Shown: piece by piece, positions 7,013 to 14,880 of the stretch
Layout: the number at the start of each line of letters is the position of its first letter
Position numbering within the stretch: position 1 is the stretch's first letter
Assembly (NCBI GenBank): GCA_039800965.1
Contig: JBDLPS010000020.1
Span: 1-18,305 of the forward strand
DNA length: 18,305 bases
Source of the DNA: ZC4RG30 sp039800965
GTDB taxonomy: Bacteria; Pseudomonadota; Gammaproteobacteria; Steroidobacterales; Steroidobacteraceae
Direction of reading: 5' to 3'
Notes under the pieces: generated by a model
Seen by the model: only the letters and a program-made list of their open reading frames with translations
What the model was told of the DNA's origin: nothing
Databases searched by the model: none
Translations under genes and position numbers: made by a program

Positions 7013-8368
7013 ATGCACCCCGACCCGCAGCGACCGATCTGGAAGACCTTCCTGATGTTCCTCGGCCCCATGATGCTGGCCAACATCCTGCAGTCGCTGT
7101 CCGGCACGCTGAACACCATGTACCTCGGCAAGATGATCGGCGTCGGCGCGCTGGCGGCGGCTTCGGCCTTCTTCCCCGTGATGCTGTTCATCATCTCCTT
7201 CGTGATGGGTCTGGGCTCGGGCGCATCGGTGCTGATCGGCCAGGCCTGGGGTGCGAAGCAGCCCGAGCGCGTGCAGGCGGTTGCCGGCACGACGCTGTCG
7301 GTCGGCCTCATCGCCGGCCTCGTCATCGCCATCTTCGGCGGCACCTTCGCCCGCGGACTGCTGCAGGGCCTCGCTACCCCGCCGGACATCCTCGACGACG
7401 CAACGTCCTACGCACGGATCGTGCTGATCTCGATGCCCGGCTTCTTCGTATTCCTGCTCATCACCTCGGTGATGCGCGGCGTCGGCGACATGATCACGCC
7501 GCTCAAGGCCCTGCTGGTCTCGACGGCCGTGGGCATGATCACCACACCCGCCCTGATCCGCGGCTGGTGGGGCCTGCCGCAGATGGGCGTGCGCAGCGCC
7601 GCCTGCGCGATGGCGGCATCGTTCATCGTCGCGCTGATCTGGCTGGGCGTGCACCTGCACCGCAAAGGCAGCCCGCTGGCGCCCAGCCGCGGCCTGCTGC
7701 AGCACATGAACATCGAGAAGAAGATCCTCCTGTCCGTGCTGCGCATCGGCGTGCCGACAGCGCTTCAGATGGTGATCATGTCGCTGGCAGAGGTCGCGCT
7801 GCTGTCGCTGGTCAACGGCTTCGGTTCCGATGCCACGGCCGCCTACGGCACGAGCAACCAGGTACTGGGCTACGTGCAGTTTCCCGCGATGTCGATCGCA
7901 ATCGCCGCCTCGATCCTCGGTGCGCAGACGATCGGCGCAGGACACCCGGAAAAACTAGGCGCCATCACGCGTGCGGGCATCTACATCAACTTCGCGGTGA
8001 CGGGTTCCCTGCTCCTGTTGTGTTACCTGTTTTCGCGGCAGGTGGTCGGCCTGTTCACCACCAACACGGAAGTCATCGAGATCACGCAACGGATGCTGCA
8101 CATCGTCCTGTGGAGCACGCTCGTCTTCGGTTGTTCTGCGGTGGTGTCGGGCGTGATGCGTTCGAGCGGCGCCGTGATGGTGCCGGTGATCCTGTCCATC
8201 AGCGCGATCCTGCTGGTCGAAGTGCCGGTCGCCTTCGTGGCGAGCCGGCACCTCGGCCTGGACGGCGTCTGGGTCGCCTATCCGGCCTGTTTCATCGCAA
8301 TGCTGCTGTTCCAGTCGACCTATTACCGGCTGGTCTGGCGCAGGCAGAAGATCCAGCGGCTCATCTGA
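7013..8368 (+). CDS. MATE-family multidrug efflux transporter
   Basis: 451-residue inner-membrane exporter of the multidrug and toxic compound extrusion family, which uses Na+ or H+ gradients to expel cationic drugs or metabolites. It shows two MatE repeats of about six helices each. Repeat one begins FLGPMMLANILQSLSGTLNTMYLG and contains GSGASVLIGQAWGAK; repeat two begins about residue 240 (RIGVPTALQMVIMSLAEVALLSLVNGFG) and contains SILGAQTIGAGHPEK, the equivalent GA-x-x-G block. Start is ATG 7013 (MHPDPQRPIWK); an in-frame GTG at 6974 adds 13 residues but lies before the -35 box. No Shine-Dalgarno sequence precedes the ATG. The gene ends within the convergent OFA transporter gene (8-bp overlap). 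Substrate is unknown. Confidence 0.93.
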   Translation: MHPDPQRPIWKTFLMFLGPMMLANILQSLSGTLNTMYLGKMIGVGALAAASAFFPVMLFIISFVMGLGSGASVLIGQAWGAKQPERVQAVAGTTLSVGLIAGLVIAIFGGTFARGLLQGLATPPDILDDATSYARIVLISMPGFFVFLLITSVMRGVGDMITPLKALLVSTAVGMITTPALIRGWWGLPQMGVRSAACAMAASFIVALIWLGVHLHRKGSPLAPSRGLLQHMNIEKKILLSVLRIGVPTALQMVIMSLAEVALLSLVNGFGSDATAAYGTSNQVLGYVQFPAMSIAIAASILGAQTIGAGHPEKLGAITRAGIYINFAVTGSLLLLCYLFSRQVVGLFTTNTEVIEITQRMLHIVLWSTLVFGCSAVVSGVMRSSGAVMVPVILSISAILLVEVPVAFVASRHLGLDGVWVAYPACFIAMLLFQSTYYRLVWRRQKIQRLI

Positions 8369-10004
8369 ACAGCGCGAGTGACTTCACCAGCGTAGTCCAG
8401 ATACCCCAGCCCATCGGGATCGCCACCAGCGCCCAGGCCACCGCGACCAGCCAACCCGGCGTCACGGCCGCCGAAGCACCGGCGGCCAGCACCTCGCGCT
8501 GCGAGGTTTCGTGCGCCAGAGCACGCTCCCGCGCCAGCTCTTCGTCCGTCATGAACCTGTCCGCTGCCACCGGGCGGACGAGCAGGTTGCAGACGAAGCC
8601 GCCTGCCAGGAGCGCGGCCAGTATGTACATCGTGACGTTGTAAGCCTGGCTGGCCGGAATTCCGGCTGACAGCTGGGCATCACGGATGTAGTTCACGACG
8701 ACCGGGCCGAGTATCCCCGCGACGGACCATGCCGTCAGCAGGCGACCATGGATCGCGCCGACGTGCTGCGTGCCGAAAAGGTCCGCGAGGTAGGCCGGGA
8801 TCGTCGCGAAGCCGCCGCCATACATCGTCAGGATGACGCAGAACAGCAGCACGAACAGCGCCACATGCCCACCGAGACCCGCGGACGGCGCCGACGCGTA
8901 AAGCGCGATACCGAGCAGGAAGAACACGAAGTAGGTGGTCTTGCGGCCGATCACATCCGAGAAGGACGCCCAGAAGATGCGGCCCAGGATGTTGAACAGC
9001 GAAAGAAGGCCCGCGAAGGCCGCCGCGATGGTTGCCACCTGGGCACGGTCCGGCGCGGCGAGGTCGGAAAGTGCCTGGGTGCCACCGAGCAGTCGGCCAC
9101 CAAAAACCTCCTGCAGCATGGGCGATGCCATGCCCACGACGCCGATGCCCGCGCTGACGTTCAGGCACAGCACGCCCCACAGCAACCAGAACTGCGGCGT
9201 CGACAGCACGCGGTCCACGTGCACGTGGCGGGCAGTCATCAGCGACTGCGCCTGCAGCGCCGGCGGCGTCCAGCCATCCGGCTTCCAGCCGGTCGGGGGG
9301 ACTCGATAACCAAACGCTCCCAGCAACATCGACACGAGGTAGAGCGCGGCCATCACGAGGAAGGTCTGCCAGACGCCGACGTCCGTGGGCGTCGCGAAGT
9401 ACTTCATGAGCTTGTCGGCCAAGGGCGAACCGATCATCGCACCGCCACCGAAGCCCATGATCGCCATGCCGGTGGCCATGCCACGCCGGTCCGGGAACCA
9501 TTTGACCAGCGTGGACACGGGGGAGATGTACCCGAGGCCAAGTCCGACGCCACCAATAACGCCGGCGCCCAGCCACAGGAGCCAAAGCTGGTGCTGCAGC
9601 ACGCCAAGGGCCGCGACGGACAAGCCACCGCACCAGCACAGCGCGGACACCACGCCGGCCTTGCGGGGGCCGGCGGTCTCCAGCCAATGCCCGAACAGCG
9701 CAGCCGAGGAGCCCAGCAACACGAAGAACAGCGTGTAAGTCCAGCCCAGCAGCGAGACGTGCCAGTCGCAGTTGGTTGTGGTCAGCAGCTGCAGCAGACC
9801 CGCGTCCGACGGGCAGGACAGCGGCTTCTCGAGCCCCTGCGCGGTAGAAACCGCGCGCGACAGCGGCAACCAGAACACGCTGAATCCATAGGCCATGCCG
9901 ATGCACAGGTGTATCGCGAGGGCCGCCGGCGGGATGAGCCAGCGGTTGAATCCTGGTGACGCGACGATGCGCGCCTTGTCGAGCAGGCCCGGCTTCGTGG
10001 ACAT
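8361..10004 (-). CDS. OFA-family major facilitator (oxalate/formate antiporter-like) with fused small-subunit-like C-terminus
   Basis: 547-residue major facilitator of the OFA group, whose founding member exchanges oxalate and formate; most homologues have no proven substrate. Signatures: N-terminal IHLCIGMAYGFSVFWLPL; a Cys-containing loop (SCPSDAGLLQLLTTTNC) before helix 2; GLGYISPVSTLVKWFPDRRG; MGFGGGAMIGSPL; and SFSDVIGRK in the central loop. About twelve helices are followed by a charged linker and an extra C-terminal helix (about 512-547: GWLVAVAWALVAIPMGWGIW, ending LALF). That tail resembles the separately encoded ~60-residue 'MFS transporter small subunit' found beside OFA genes in other proteobacteria. 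ATG 10004 is preceded by AAGGGGGG about 5 nt upstream, a strong ribosome site. Divergent from the SUI1 gene. Confidence 0.9.
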   Translation of the reverse strand: MSTKPGLLDKARIVASPGFNRWLIPPAALAIHLCIGMAYGFSVFWLPLSRAVSTAQGLEKPLSCPSDAGLLQLLTTTNCDWHVSLLGWTYTLFFVLLGSSAALFGHWLETAGPRKAGVVSALCWCGGLSVAALGVLQHQLWLLWLGAGVIGGVGLGLGYISPVSTLVKWFPDRRGMATGMAIMGFGGGAMIGSPLADKLMKYFATPTDVGVWQTFLVMAALYLVSMLLGAFGYRVPPTGWKPDGWTPPALQAQSLMTARHVHVDRVLSTPQFWLLWGVLCLNVSAGIGVVGMASPMLQEVFGGRLLGGTQALSDLAAPDRAQVATIAAAFAGLLSLFNILGRIFWASFSDVIGRKTTYFVFFLLGIALYASAPSAGLGGHVALFVLLFCVILTMYGGGFATIPAYLADLFGTQHVGAIHGRLLTAWSVAGILGPVVVNYIRDAQLSAGIPASQAYNVTMYILAALLAGGFVCNLLVRPVAADRFMTDEELARERALAHETSQREVLAAGASAAVTPGWLVAVAWALVAIPMGWGIWTTLVKSLALFR

Positions 10005-10062
10005 TAGCCCCCCTTCTTTATCGGTTTTGGACCGAGTCTACAGAAAGCGCGGGGCGTTTTAG
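10005..10062. promoter_or_regulatory. Divergent OFA transporter / SUI1 intergenic region
   Basis: Minus strand: TAGACT (10040-10035) is a possible -10, 30 nt before the OFA start, with the AAGGGGGG ribosome site in the leader; no clear -35. Plus strand: no convincing promoter is seen for the SUI1 gene, whose ATG directly follows an in-frame TAG (10060-10062). Confidence 0.3.
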
Positions 10063-10386
10063 ATGAAAGCCAAGTACACCTACCGTGGCGTGGTCATGGA
10101 CCGTCCGCCGCCGCAACCCTCGAAGCCGGGCCCGCAGTCCAAGGGGCCACCCAAGGTACGGGTCGGCCGCGAAGTGTCGGGGCGCGGCGGCAAGGGCGTC
10201 ACCGTCGTGACGGGTCTGCCGCTGCAGCCTGCGGAACTGGACGCGTTGGGCGTGAAACTGAAGAAAGCCTGCGGCGCCGGCGGCGCCGTGAAGGATGGCG
10301 TCATCGAGATCCAGGGCGAACACCGCGACCGGCTTGTCGCCGAACTGCAGAAGCTCGGCTACGACGCCAAACGCTCAGGCGGCTGA
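10063..10386 (+). CDS. yciH: SUI1/YciH-family translation factor-like protein
   Basis: 107-residue bacterial SUI1-domain protein, homologous to eukaryotic/archaeal initiation factor eIF1 and close to E. coli YciH (108 residues). In E. coli YciH has been reported to affect start-site fidelity and stress-time translation. The N-terminal ~30 residues are a flexible Pro-rich tail. The SUI1 core follows: VRVGREVSGRGGKGVTVVTGL, then the KKACGAGGAVKDGVIEIQGE block, the most conserved part of the family. The start is bounded by the in-frame TAG just upstream; only a weak GGGG lies about 9 nt before the ATG. The stop is 4 nt from the stop of convergent yqjK. Confidence 0.93.
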   Translation: MKAKYTYRGVVMDRPPPQPSKPGPQSKGPPKVRVGREVSGRGGKGVTVVTGLPLQPAELDALGVKLKKACGAGGAVKDGVIEIQGEHRDRLVAELQKLGYDAKRSGG

Positions 10387-10390
10387 GAAT

Positions 10391-10711
10391 TCAGACGAAG
10401 GTCGGCGGATCTTCGCGCTCGGCCGCGCCGCGACCCATCGCACTGAAAATCCTGCGGCCGATGGAAAACAGCACGGCGCCACGGGCCACCCACTTCATGG
10501 CGCGCAAGGGACGCAGGTAGAACAGCGCAGCGGCGGCGCCGGCAAGCAGCAGCGGCTGGCGGGTAAACGACCTCGCAAGCGCGAAACCCTTGTCGAGCAC
10601 TCCCAACTGGCCACCGATGCGGACGGCTTCCAGCGCCAGGTCGTTGCGCAGGCGTGCGCTGCGCGCAACGAGCTCGATGCGGCGACGGGCCAGCACTTCG
10701 ATGCGGCGCAT
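10391..10711 (-). CDS. yqjK: YqjK-like small membrane-associated protein
   Basis: 106-residue basic protein, last gene of a yqjD-yqjE-yqjK operon. The N-terminal half is an Arg-rich helix (MRRIEVLARRRIELVARSARLR), followed by a hydrophobic segment (PLLLAGAAAALFYLRPLRAMKWVARGAVLF) that probably sits in or on the inner membrane. I chose ATG 10711: it begins one base after the yqjE stop (TGA C ATG), as expected for coupled translation. An ATG at 10741 adds 10 residues but would overlap yqjE. The molecular function is unknown in any organism to my knowledge; the assignment rests on size, composition and gene order. Confidence 0.8.
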   Translation of the reverse strand: MRRIEVLARRRIELVARSARLRNDLALEAVRIGGQLGVLDKGFALARSFTRQPLLLAGAAAALFYLRPLRAMKWVARGAVLFSIGRRIFSAMGRGAAEREDPPTFV

Positions 10712-10712
10712 G

Positions 10713-11120
10713 TCAGTTCCGTTCCCGGCCGCCGAGCGCATCGCGGTCGCGACGCAGTTCGGACAGCGTTTCGGCCAGGAGCGGCGGCCGCGCCCTGATG
10801 CGCGAGCGCAAGGTGAGCAACGCTGCGGCCAGGACGGCCGCGAACAGCAACGTGACGAGACAGGCCGCCAGCAGACGATGCGTATCCCAGAAAGCGATGA
10901 CGATCGTCAGCGACAGCAGCAGGACGGCGAAGCCACCGGCAACCACGGCGATCAGCGCCCATACGAGCAGCCCCGCGGCACGGTGCAGTTCCTCCTCCAC
11001 TTCGGTCGTGAACAGCTCCGCGCGCGCATGGAGGAGTTCGACGACGGTGGACAGCACCCGCCGCAACGAGTCGAGGATGCCGTGAGGGGCGCTTCCCTTA
11101 AGGTCTTCGGTATCGAACAT
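10713..11120 (-). CDS. yqjE: YqjE-like phage-holin-family membrane protein
   Basis: 135-residue inner-membrane protein of the Phage_holin_3_6/YqjE family; despite the name, chromosomal members are not thought to be lysis proteins. The N-terminal amphipathic helix (about residues 15-45, HARAELFTTEVEEELHRAAG) is followed by two adjacent membrane helices (about 48-72 and 80-101), then a charged tail (LLAETLSELRRDRDAL). The start is ATG 11120 (MFDTEDLKG): it falls 5 nt after the yqjD stop and matches the usual family length. The frame stays open further upstream to 11192, but that would run through yqjD. No clear Shine-Dalgarno sequence, consistent with translational coupling to yqjD. Confidence 0.87.
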   Translation of the reverse strand: MFDTEDLKGSAPHGILDSLRRVLSTVVELLHARAELFTTEVEEELHRAAGLLVWALIAVVAGGFAVLLLSLTIVIAFWDTHRLLAACLVTLLFAAVLAAALLTLRSRIRARPPLLAETLSELRRDRDALGGRERN

Positions 11121-11125
11121 GGGAT

Positions 11126-11431
11126 TCAGCGCCGGCTGACCAGCACGCCGAGCAGGAACGCGACGCCAGCGGCAACCGCGATCGACTGCCACGGATTGTC
11201 ACGCACGTAGCGATCCGCATCGCCCACGGCCTTGCGGGCGGTATCGATCGTGTCGTCTTCGAGATCCTCGAGGCGACGACGCGCCTGGTGCAACGTCCGC
11301 TCGGCACGATGCCTCACGTCATCCACGCGGTCCCCGGCCTGCCCTGCCGTGGCCTTGAGCAGTGCTTCGAAGTCGGCGATCACCTGCCTGACATCGTCCT
11401 TGAGTCGATCGACACTGGCGGCTTCGGACAT
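11126..11431 (-). CDS. yqjD: YqjD/ElaB-family (DUF883) ribosome-associated membrane protein
   Basis: 101-residue DUF883 protein. In E. coli, YqjD, ElaB and YgaM are tail-anchored inner-membrane proteins; YqjD binds ribosomes in stationary phase. A long charged helix fills residues ~5-75 (DRLKDDVRQVIADFEALLK; HRAERTLHQARRRLEDLEDD), followed by the family hallmark D-x-Y-V-R-D-N-P-W-Q-S (DADRYVRDNPWQS) and a C-terminal Gly/Ala-rich anchor ending GVLVSRR. First gene of the yqjDEK operon. ATG 11431 has GAGG upstream, and TAGAAT at 11470-11465 is a likely -10, giving a leader of roughly 27 nt. The DUF748 gene is divergent. Confidence 0.93.
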   Translation of the reverse strand: MSEAASVDRLKDDVRQVIADFEALLKATAGQAGDRVDDVRHRAERTLHQARRRLEDLEDDTIDTARKAVGDADRYVRDNPWQSIAVAAGVAFLLGVLVSRR

Positions 11432-11464
11432 GGCTCTACCTCGATCGAAATGGGCTGACGAACC

Positions 11465-11498
11465 ATTCTAGCCCCGCCCCGGGATGCGGCAGTAAACT
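11465..11498. promoter_or_regulatory. Divergent yqjD / DUF748 promoter region
   Basis: Minus strand: TAGAAT (11470-11465), 33 nt before the yqjD ATG, leaving a leader with a GAGG ribosome site. Plus strand: TAAACT (11493-11498), 9 nt before the DUF748 ATG at 11508. The GGAGG at 11501-11505 is only 2 nt from that ATG and lies between the -10 and the expected transcription start, so it would not be an effective ribosome site in such a transcript. -35 boxes are weak on both strands. Confidence 0.38.
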
Positions 11499-11507
11499 TC
11501 GGAGGCC

Positions 11508-14336
11508 ATGCCACGCCGCCCCCGCCGCCAGCTTGCTGCCTGGGCTGCCGCCCTCGTCGCCCCCTTGCTGGCCTGGACGCTGGGCTGCTGGTGGTTCGCG
11601 CCGGGCATGCTGCAGCGCTTCGCCACCCAGCGGGTGCAGGAACGCCTGCACCGGCCGCTGTCCGTCGGCGCCATCCACATCAATCCCTTCGGCCTCGTGA
11701 TCGAGGTCGAGGATCTCCAGCTGCCTGATGACGGCGGCAGGCCGATGCTCGGCTGGCGGCGAGCCACGCTGGACATCGCCGTGCTGCGCAGCATCGCGCA
11801 GCGTGCGCCCGTGATCGCCAGCGCCCGCGTCGAAACACTGCGACTCGATGCCACGCGCAGCAGTGCCGGCCACGTCAACCTCGCCGACCTCGCGCTGCTG
11901 GGCAGCCCGGACGACGGTGACACGAGGCCTGCCCGCTACCTCATCGACCAACTGCGCCTTGACGAAGGCTCTTTGAGTCTCCGACAACTGCAACAACCTG
12001 CCGGCTGCGCGATACGGCTGGACCAGCTGCAGCTCGATGCCAACGGCGTCGGAACGCTGGACGGACATCGTGACGAAGTCAGCCTGTCCGCCAGCATGAA
12101 CGGCAACGGCATGCTCGCGATACGCGGCCATGCGCGCCCCGCATCGCTGCGTGCCGACGCGACGATCGAGATCCGCGGCATGCCGGTGGCCGAGGCGGCA
12201 CGATGCTTCGGCACGGAGAGCCCCTTCACGCTGTTGCGCGGCACGCTCTCGTTGGATGGACAGATCGACATCGATGCCGGCGGACCAGGCGGTCCATCGC
12301 TGGTGGCGAGGATCCCCCGGGGTTCGCTGATCGATGCCGGCTTCGGCGTGCGCGGCGGCACCGGGGAACTGCTCAAGCTGTCTGAATTGACCCTCACCGC
12401 GGGCCGGTTCGATCTGGCGCGCCGCGAGATCGGTGCGGAACGGATCACGGTCAAAAACCCAGATGCCGTGATCCAACGTGACGCATCAGGGCGTTTGAAC
12501 ATCGCCGGACTGCTGCCGCGCGGCGCCGATGGTGCGGCGGATGTCGGGGCCGGCCAGGGCTGGCAGTGGCAACTGCCCGCCATCACCTTGTCCGGCGGCG
12601 AACTGCAGCTCGAAGACCGGGCCGTGCGACCCGTGGCACGTATCGCCCTGCACGGCATCGCCCTGTCCCTCGAAAACCTTTCAGCGGACGGCGGCAAGCC
12701 GGTCGGCATCGGCATCGACCTGCGCGTCGGGGATGCAGGACATGCCTCGTCGCAGGGATTGCTCCGCGCCGATGGCCTCGCCTACAGCGGCCACATGGAA
12801 GGCAAGGACCTGGACCTGCGCCCCCTGCAGCCCTACCTGCAGCAAGCGGCGGACCTGCGCCTGCTGTCGGGTGCCCTGGGTTTCGCACTGGACGTTTCGG
12901 CAGATCCGACGCGGATCCAACTGCGGGGCGAAGCCGGCGTACGCGGCCTGCGGACCGTGGACAACCTGTTGAAACAGGACTTCCTGCAATGGAAGTCGGT
13001 GCATGCGAGCGGGATCGAATACGACTCCGCCCCTCGCCATCACCTGCGCATCCACGAACTCGTTGCCGACGCGCCGTACGCCAGGGTCGTCGTCGGACAG
13101 GATCGCCGCCTGAACCTGTCCCAGGTTCTCCGACAGCAGGCCGGCGAAGGCGGCAATACGGACGACGAGACGACGATCCCTGCGGATCCGCTGCCATCGA
13201 CCGCGCTCTCCACGAACGCAGGTCTGGACATCGCGATCGACCTCGTTCGCGTCCAGCATGCATCGGCCAACTTCGCGGACCTCTGGATCCAGCCTCACTT
13301 CGCCGTGGGGATACAGGACCTTGGCGGCACCATCAAAGGCCTGTCGTCGCAGGAAGGCTCGCGCGCGACGATCGATCTCAAGGGCTCGGTCGACCGTTAC
13401 GCTCCCGTCGTGATCGGCGGAGAGATCAATCCGCTCTCTGCAGCGCTGTTTTCCGACGTATGGATGAGCTTCCGCAACATCGACCTGACGTCCGTCACGG
13501 CCTATTCAGGGCGTTTTGCCGGTTACGAGATCCGCAAGGGGAAACTGAGCGTCGACCTCCAGTACCACATCCAGTCGCGTCGCCTCGACGCGCGGCACCA
13601 TCTGGTCGCGGATCAGTTCGAACTCGGTGAACAGGTCGAGAGTCCCGAGGCGACCAGCCTGCCATTGCGGCTGGCAGTCGCATTGCTGAAGGACAGCCGA
13701 GGCGTGATCGACGTCCAACTGCCCGTCAGCGGCAACCTCGATGATCCTCGCTTCCGGTTGGGCCCACTGGTCTTGAAGATGGCCATGAACCTCGTGCTGA
13801 AGGCGGCCTCTGCGCCGTTCGCACTCCTGGGCGAACTCTTCGGCGGCGGCGACGAAGTGAACCAGTTGACTTTCGTACCCGGAACCGCCGACCTGGACGA
13901 ACCTGGCCGGCGGCGCCTGGAAGCGCTGCGCCGCGCGATGATCGAGCGCCCGGGGCTGCGCCTGGACGTCCCGGCGGCCTGGTCGGCGGAAGTCGATCGC
14001 CCCGCGATGCTGCGACGCCAGCTCGAAGCGCGGCTCGCCGCGATCGCCCCGGAGGCCGGACCGGATCGCGCGCGGCAACTGCTCGCTGCATGGCGGGAGG
14101 AAACCGCGGACGCGCCCCTGCCCGGCCCGGCAGCGGCTGACATCGAAAGCGCCTTGCTGGCACGTTATGTCGTCGGGGACGAAGAACTTCAGGACCTCGG
14201 GCGCCGACGTGCCGCGGCGATTCAGGACCTGCTGTTCGTCACGCAGGAAATAGACCCCGTGCGCGTCTTCGTCGTGGACGGCAAGCCGGCGGCCGCGGAC
14301 GCGCGCCAACTGCGCATCGACCTGCTGCTCAAATAA
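11508..14336 (+). CDS. DUF748-domain (AsmA-like) envelope protein
   Basis: 942-residue envelope protein of the DUF748/AsmA-like group. Such proteins are thought to span the periplasm as long beta-groove structures, and AsmA-like relatives take part in phospholipid transport to the outer membrane; whether this one does is inference. The N-terminal helix (about 8-33, AAWAAALVAPLLAWTLGCWW) anchors it in the inner membrane. The body is a long run of alternating strands with repeated 'ase' of the form GxLSLDGQIDID and LDVSADPTRIQLRGEAGVRG. A conserved DUF748 block is near the end (VALLKDSRGVIDVQLPVSGNLDDPRFRLG, seen in pieces at 13660-13760). The C-terminal ~180 residues start with VNQLTFVPGTADLDEPG and look helical. 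Start is ATG 11508. It ends 3 nt from the PCu(A)C stop. Confidence 0.88.
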   Translation: MPRRPRRQLAAWAAALVAPLLAWTLGCWWFAPGMLQRFATQRVQERLHRPLSVGAIHINPFGLVIEVEDLQLPDDGGRPMLGWRRATLDIAVLRSIAQRAPVIASARVETLRLDATRSSAGHVNLADLALLGSPDDGDTRPARYLIDQLRLDEGSLSLRQLQQPAGCAIRLDQLQLDANGVGTLDGHRDEVSLSASMNGNGMLAIRGHARPASLRADATIEIRGMPVAEAARCFGTESPFTLLRGTLSLDGQIDIDAGGPGGPSLVARIPRGSLIDAGFGVRGGTGELLKLSELTLTAGRFDLARREIGAERITVKNPDAVIQRDASGRLNIAGLLPRGADGAADVGAGQGWQWQLPAITLSGGELQLEDRAVRPVARIALHGIALSLENLSADGGKPVGIGIDLRVGDAGHASSQGLLRADGLAYSGHMEGKDLDLRPLQPYLQQAADLRLLSGALGFALDVSADPTRIQLRGEAGVRGLRTVDNLLKQDFLQWKSVHASGIEYDSAPRHHLRIHELVADAPYARVVVGQDRRLNLSQVLRQQAGEGGNTDDETTIPADPLPSTALSTNAGLDIAIDLVRVQHASANFADLWIQPHFAVGIQDLGGTIKGLSSQEGSRATIDLKGSVDRYAPVVIGGEINPLSAALFSDVWMSFRNIDLTSVTAYSGRFAGYEIRKGKLSVDLQYHIQSRRLDARHHLVADQFELGEQVESPEATSLPLRLAVALLKDSRGVIDVQLPVSGNLDDPRFRLGPLVLKMAMNLVLKAASAPFALLGELFGGGDEVNQLTFVPGTADLDEPGRRRLEALRRAMIERPGLRLDVPAAWSAEVDRPAMLRRQLEARLAAIAPEAGPDRARQLLAAWREETADAPLPGPAAADIESALLARYVVGDEELQDLGRRRAAAIQDLLFVTQEIDPVRVFVVDGKPAAADARQLRIDLLLK

Positions 14337-14339
14337 GGA

Positions 14340-14822
14340 TCAGCGGTGCTCGTGGCCGTGGCCGGCGTCGTGGCCCGCAGCCGTGTCGACCAGCGGACGG
14401 ACGTCGAGCTGCACGGTGACAGGCGCCTCGTCCTGGAAAACCAGCGTGAGCGGCACGCGGGCGCCCGCACGCAGACCCTCCACCAGGCCTTCGAGCATGA
14501 CGTGGGTACCCATGGGCTCGAAGCGCAGCACCTGCCCCGGAGCGAGCGCGAGCTTGCCGACCGGCCACATCCGCGAGACACCACGGGCATCGACGCTGGT
14601 CTGGTGCAGCGACACCATGCCGGCAAGCGGCGAGGTGATCTTCAGCAACTCGCGCCGGCCCTTGCCGGTGTTCCTGAGCGTGAAGTAGCCCACGGCAACC
14701 CTGGTGCCGGGCGGCGTCGCCCGCGTCCACCCTTCGGTGGCCTCCACGGCAGCGAACACGGGCGATGCAGCCATCAAGGCCGGCAACAGGAGCCCCAGGA
14801 CCGTATTCGCGCGGCGATTCAT
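14340..14822 (-). CDS. PCu(A)C-type periplasmic copper(I) chaperone
   Basis: 160-residue secreted protein. The signal peptide (MNRRANTVLGLLLPALMAAS, cleavage near FAA at residue 25) directs it to the periplasm. PCu(A)C proteins bind Cu(I) and deliver it, for example, to the CuA centre of cytochrome oxidase with Sco. The copper site H-x(11)-M-x(21)-H-x-M is intact: His73, Met85, His107, Met109. The residue after the first His, often Met in the family, is Gln74. The C-terminus carries extra His (GHDAGHGHEHR), possibly an accessory metal site. No Sco, copper P-type ATPase or oxidase gene is in the window. The start ATG 14822 is supported by the signal peptide; the open frame continues upstream but is antisense to yheS. 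TAAAAT lies 7 nt before the ATG. Confidence 0.93.
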   Translation of the reverse strand: MNRRANTVLGLLLPALMAASPVFAAVEATEGWTRATPPGTRVAVGYFTLRNTGKGRRELLKITSPLAGMVSLHQTSVDARGVSRMWPVGKLALAPGQVLRFEPMGTHVMLEGLVEGLRAGARVPLTLVFQDEAPVTVQLDVRPLVDTAAGHDAGHGHEHR

Positions 14823-14829
14823 CGTGCCT

Positions 14830-14880
14830 ATTTTACCCGACCCCGTACGGCATGACAGCGGCGATGGGCTGGCGTAACGT
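14830..14880. promoter_or_regulatory. Divergent PCu(A)C / yheS promoters with overlapping -35 boxes
   Basis: Plus strand: ATGACA (14852-14857), 17-nt spacer, TAACGT (14875-14880), then 9 nt to the yheS ATG. Minus strand: CTGTCA (14858-14853), 17-nt spacer, TAAAAT (14835-14830), then 7 nt to the PCu(A)C ATG. The two -35 hexamers occupy almost the same bases (14852-14858). Both spacings predict leaderless or nearly leaderless transcripts. Confidence 0.5.

Noticed and set aside
8748..9959. 403-codon open frame on the plus strand opposite the OFA transporter
   Set aside because: Composition (His/Arg/Gln-rich, no hydrophobic core) is that of an antisense shadow; the opposing protein is a clear transporter.
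10268..10290. GC-rich palindromic stretch (GGCGCCGGCGGCGCC-like) in the SUI1 gene
   Set aside because: It encodes the strongly conserved CGAGGAV core of the family, so protein constraint explains it.
11436..12476. 346-codon open frame on the minus strand at the DUF748 5' end
   Set aside because: It would run across the yqjD promoter region and has no coherent protein texture.
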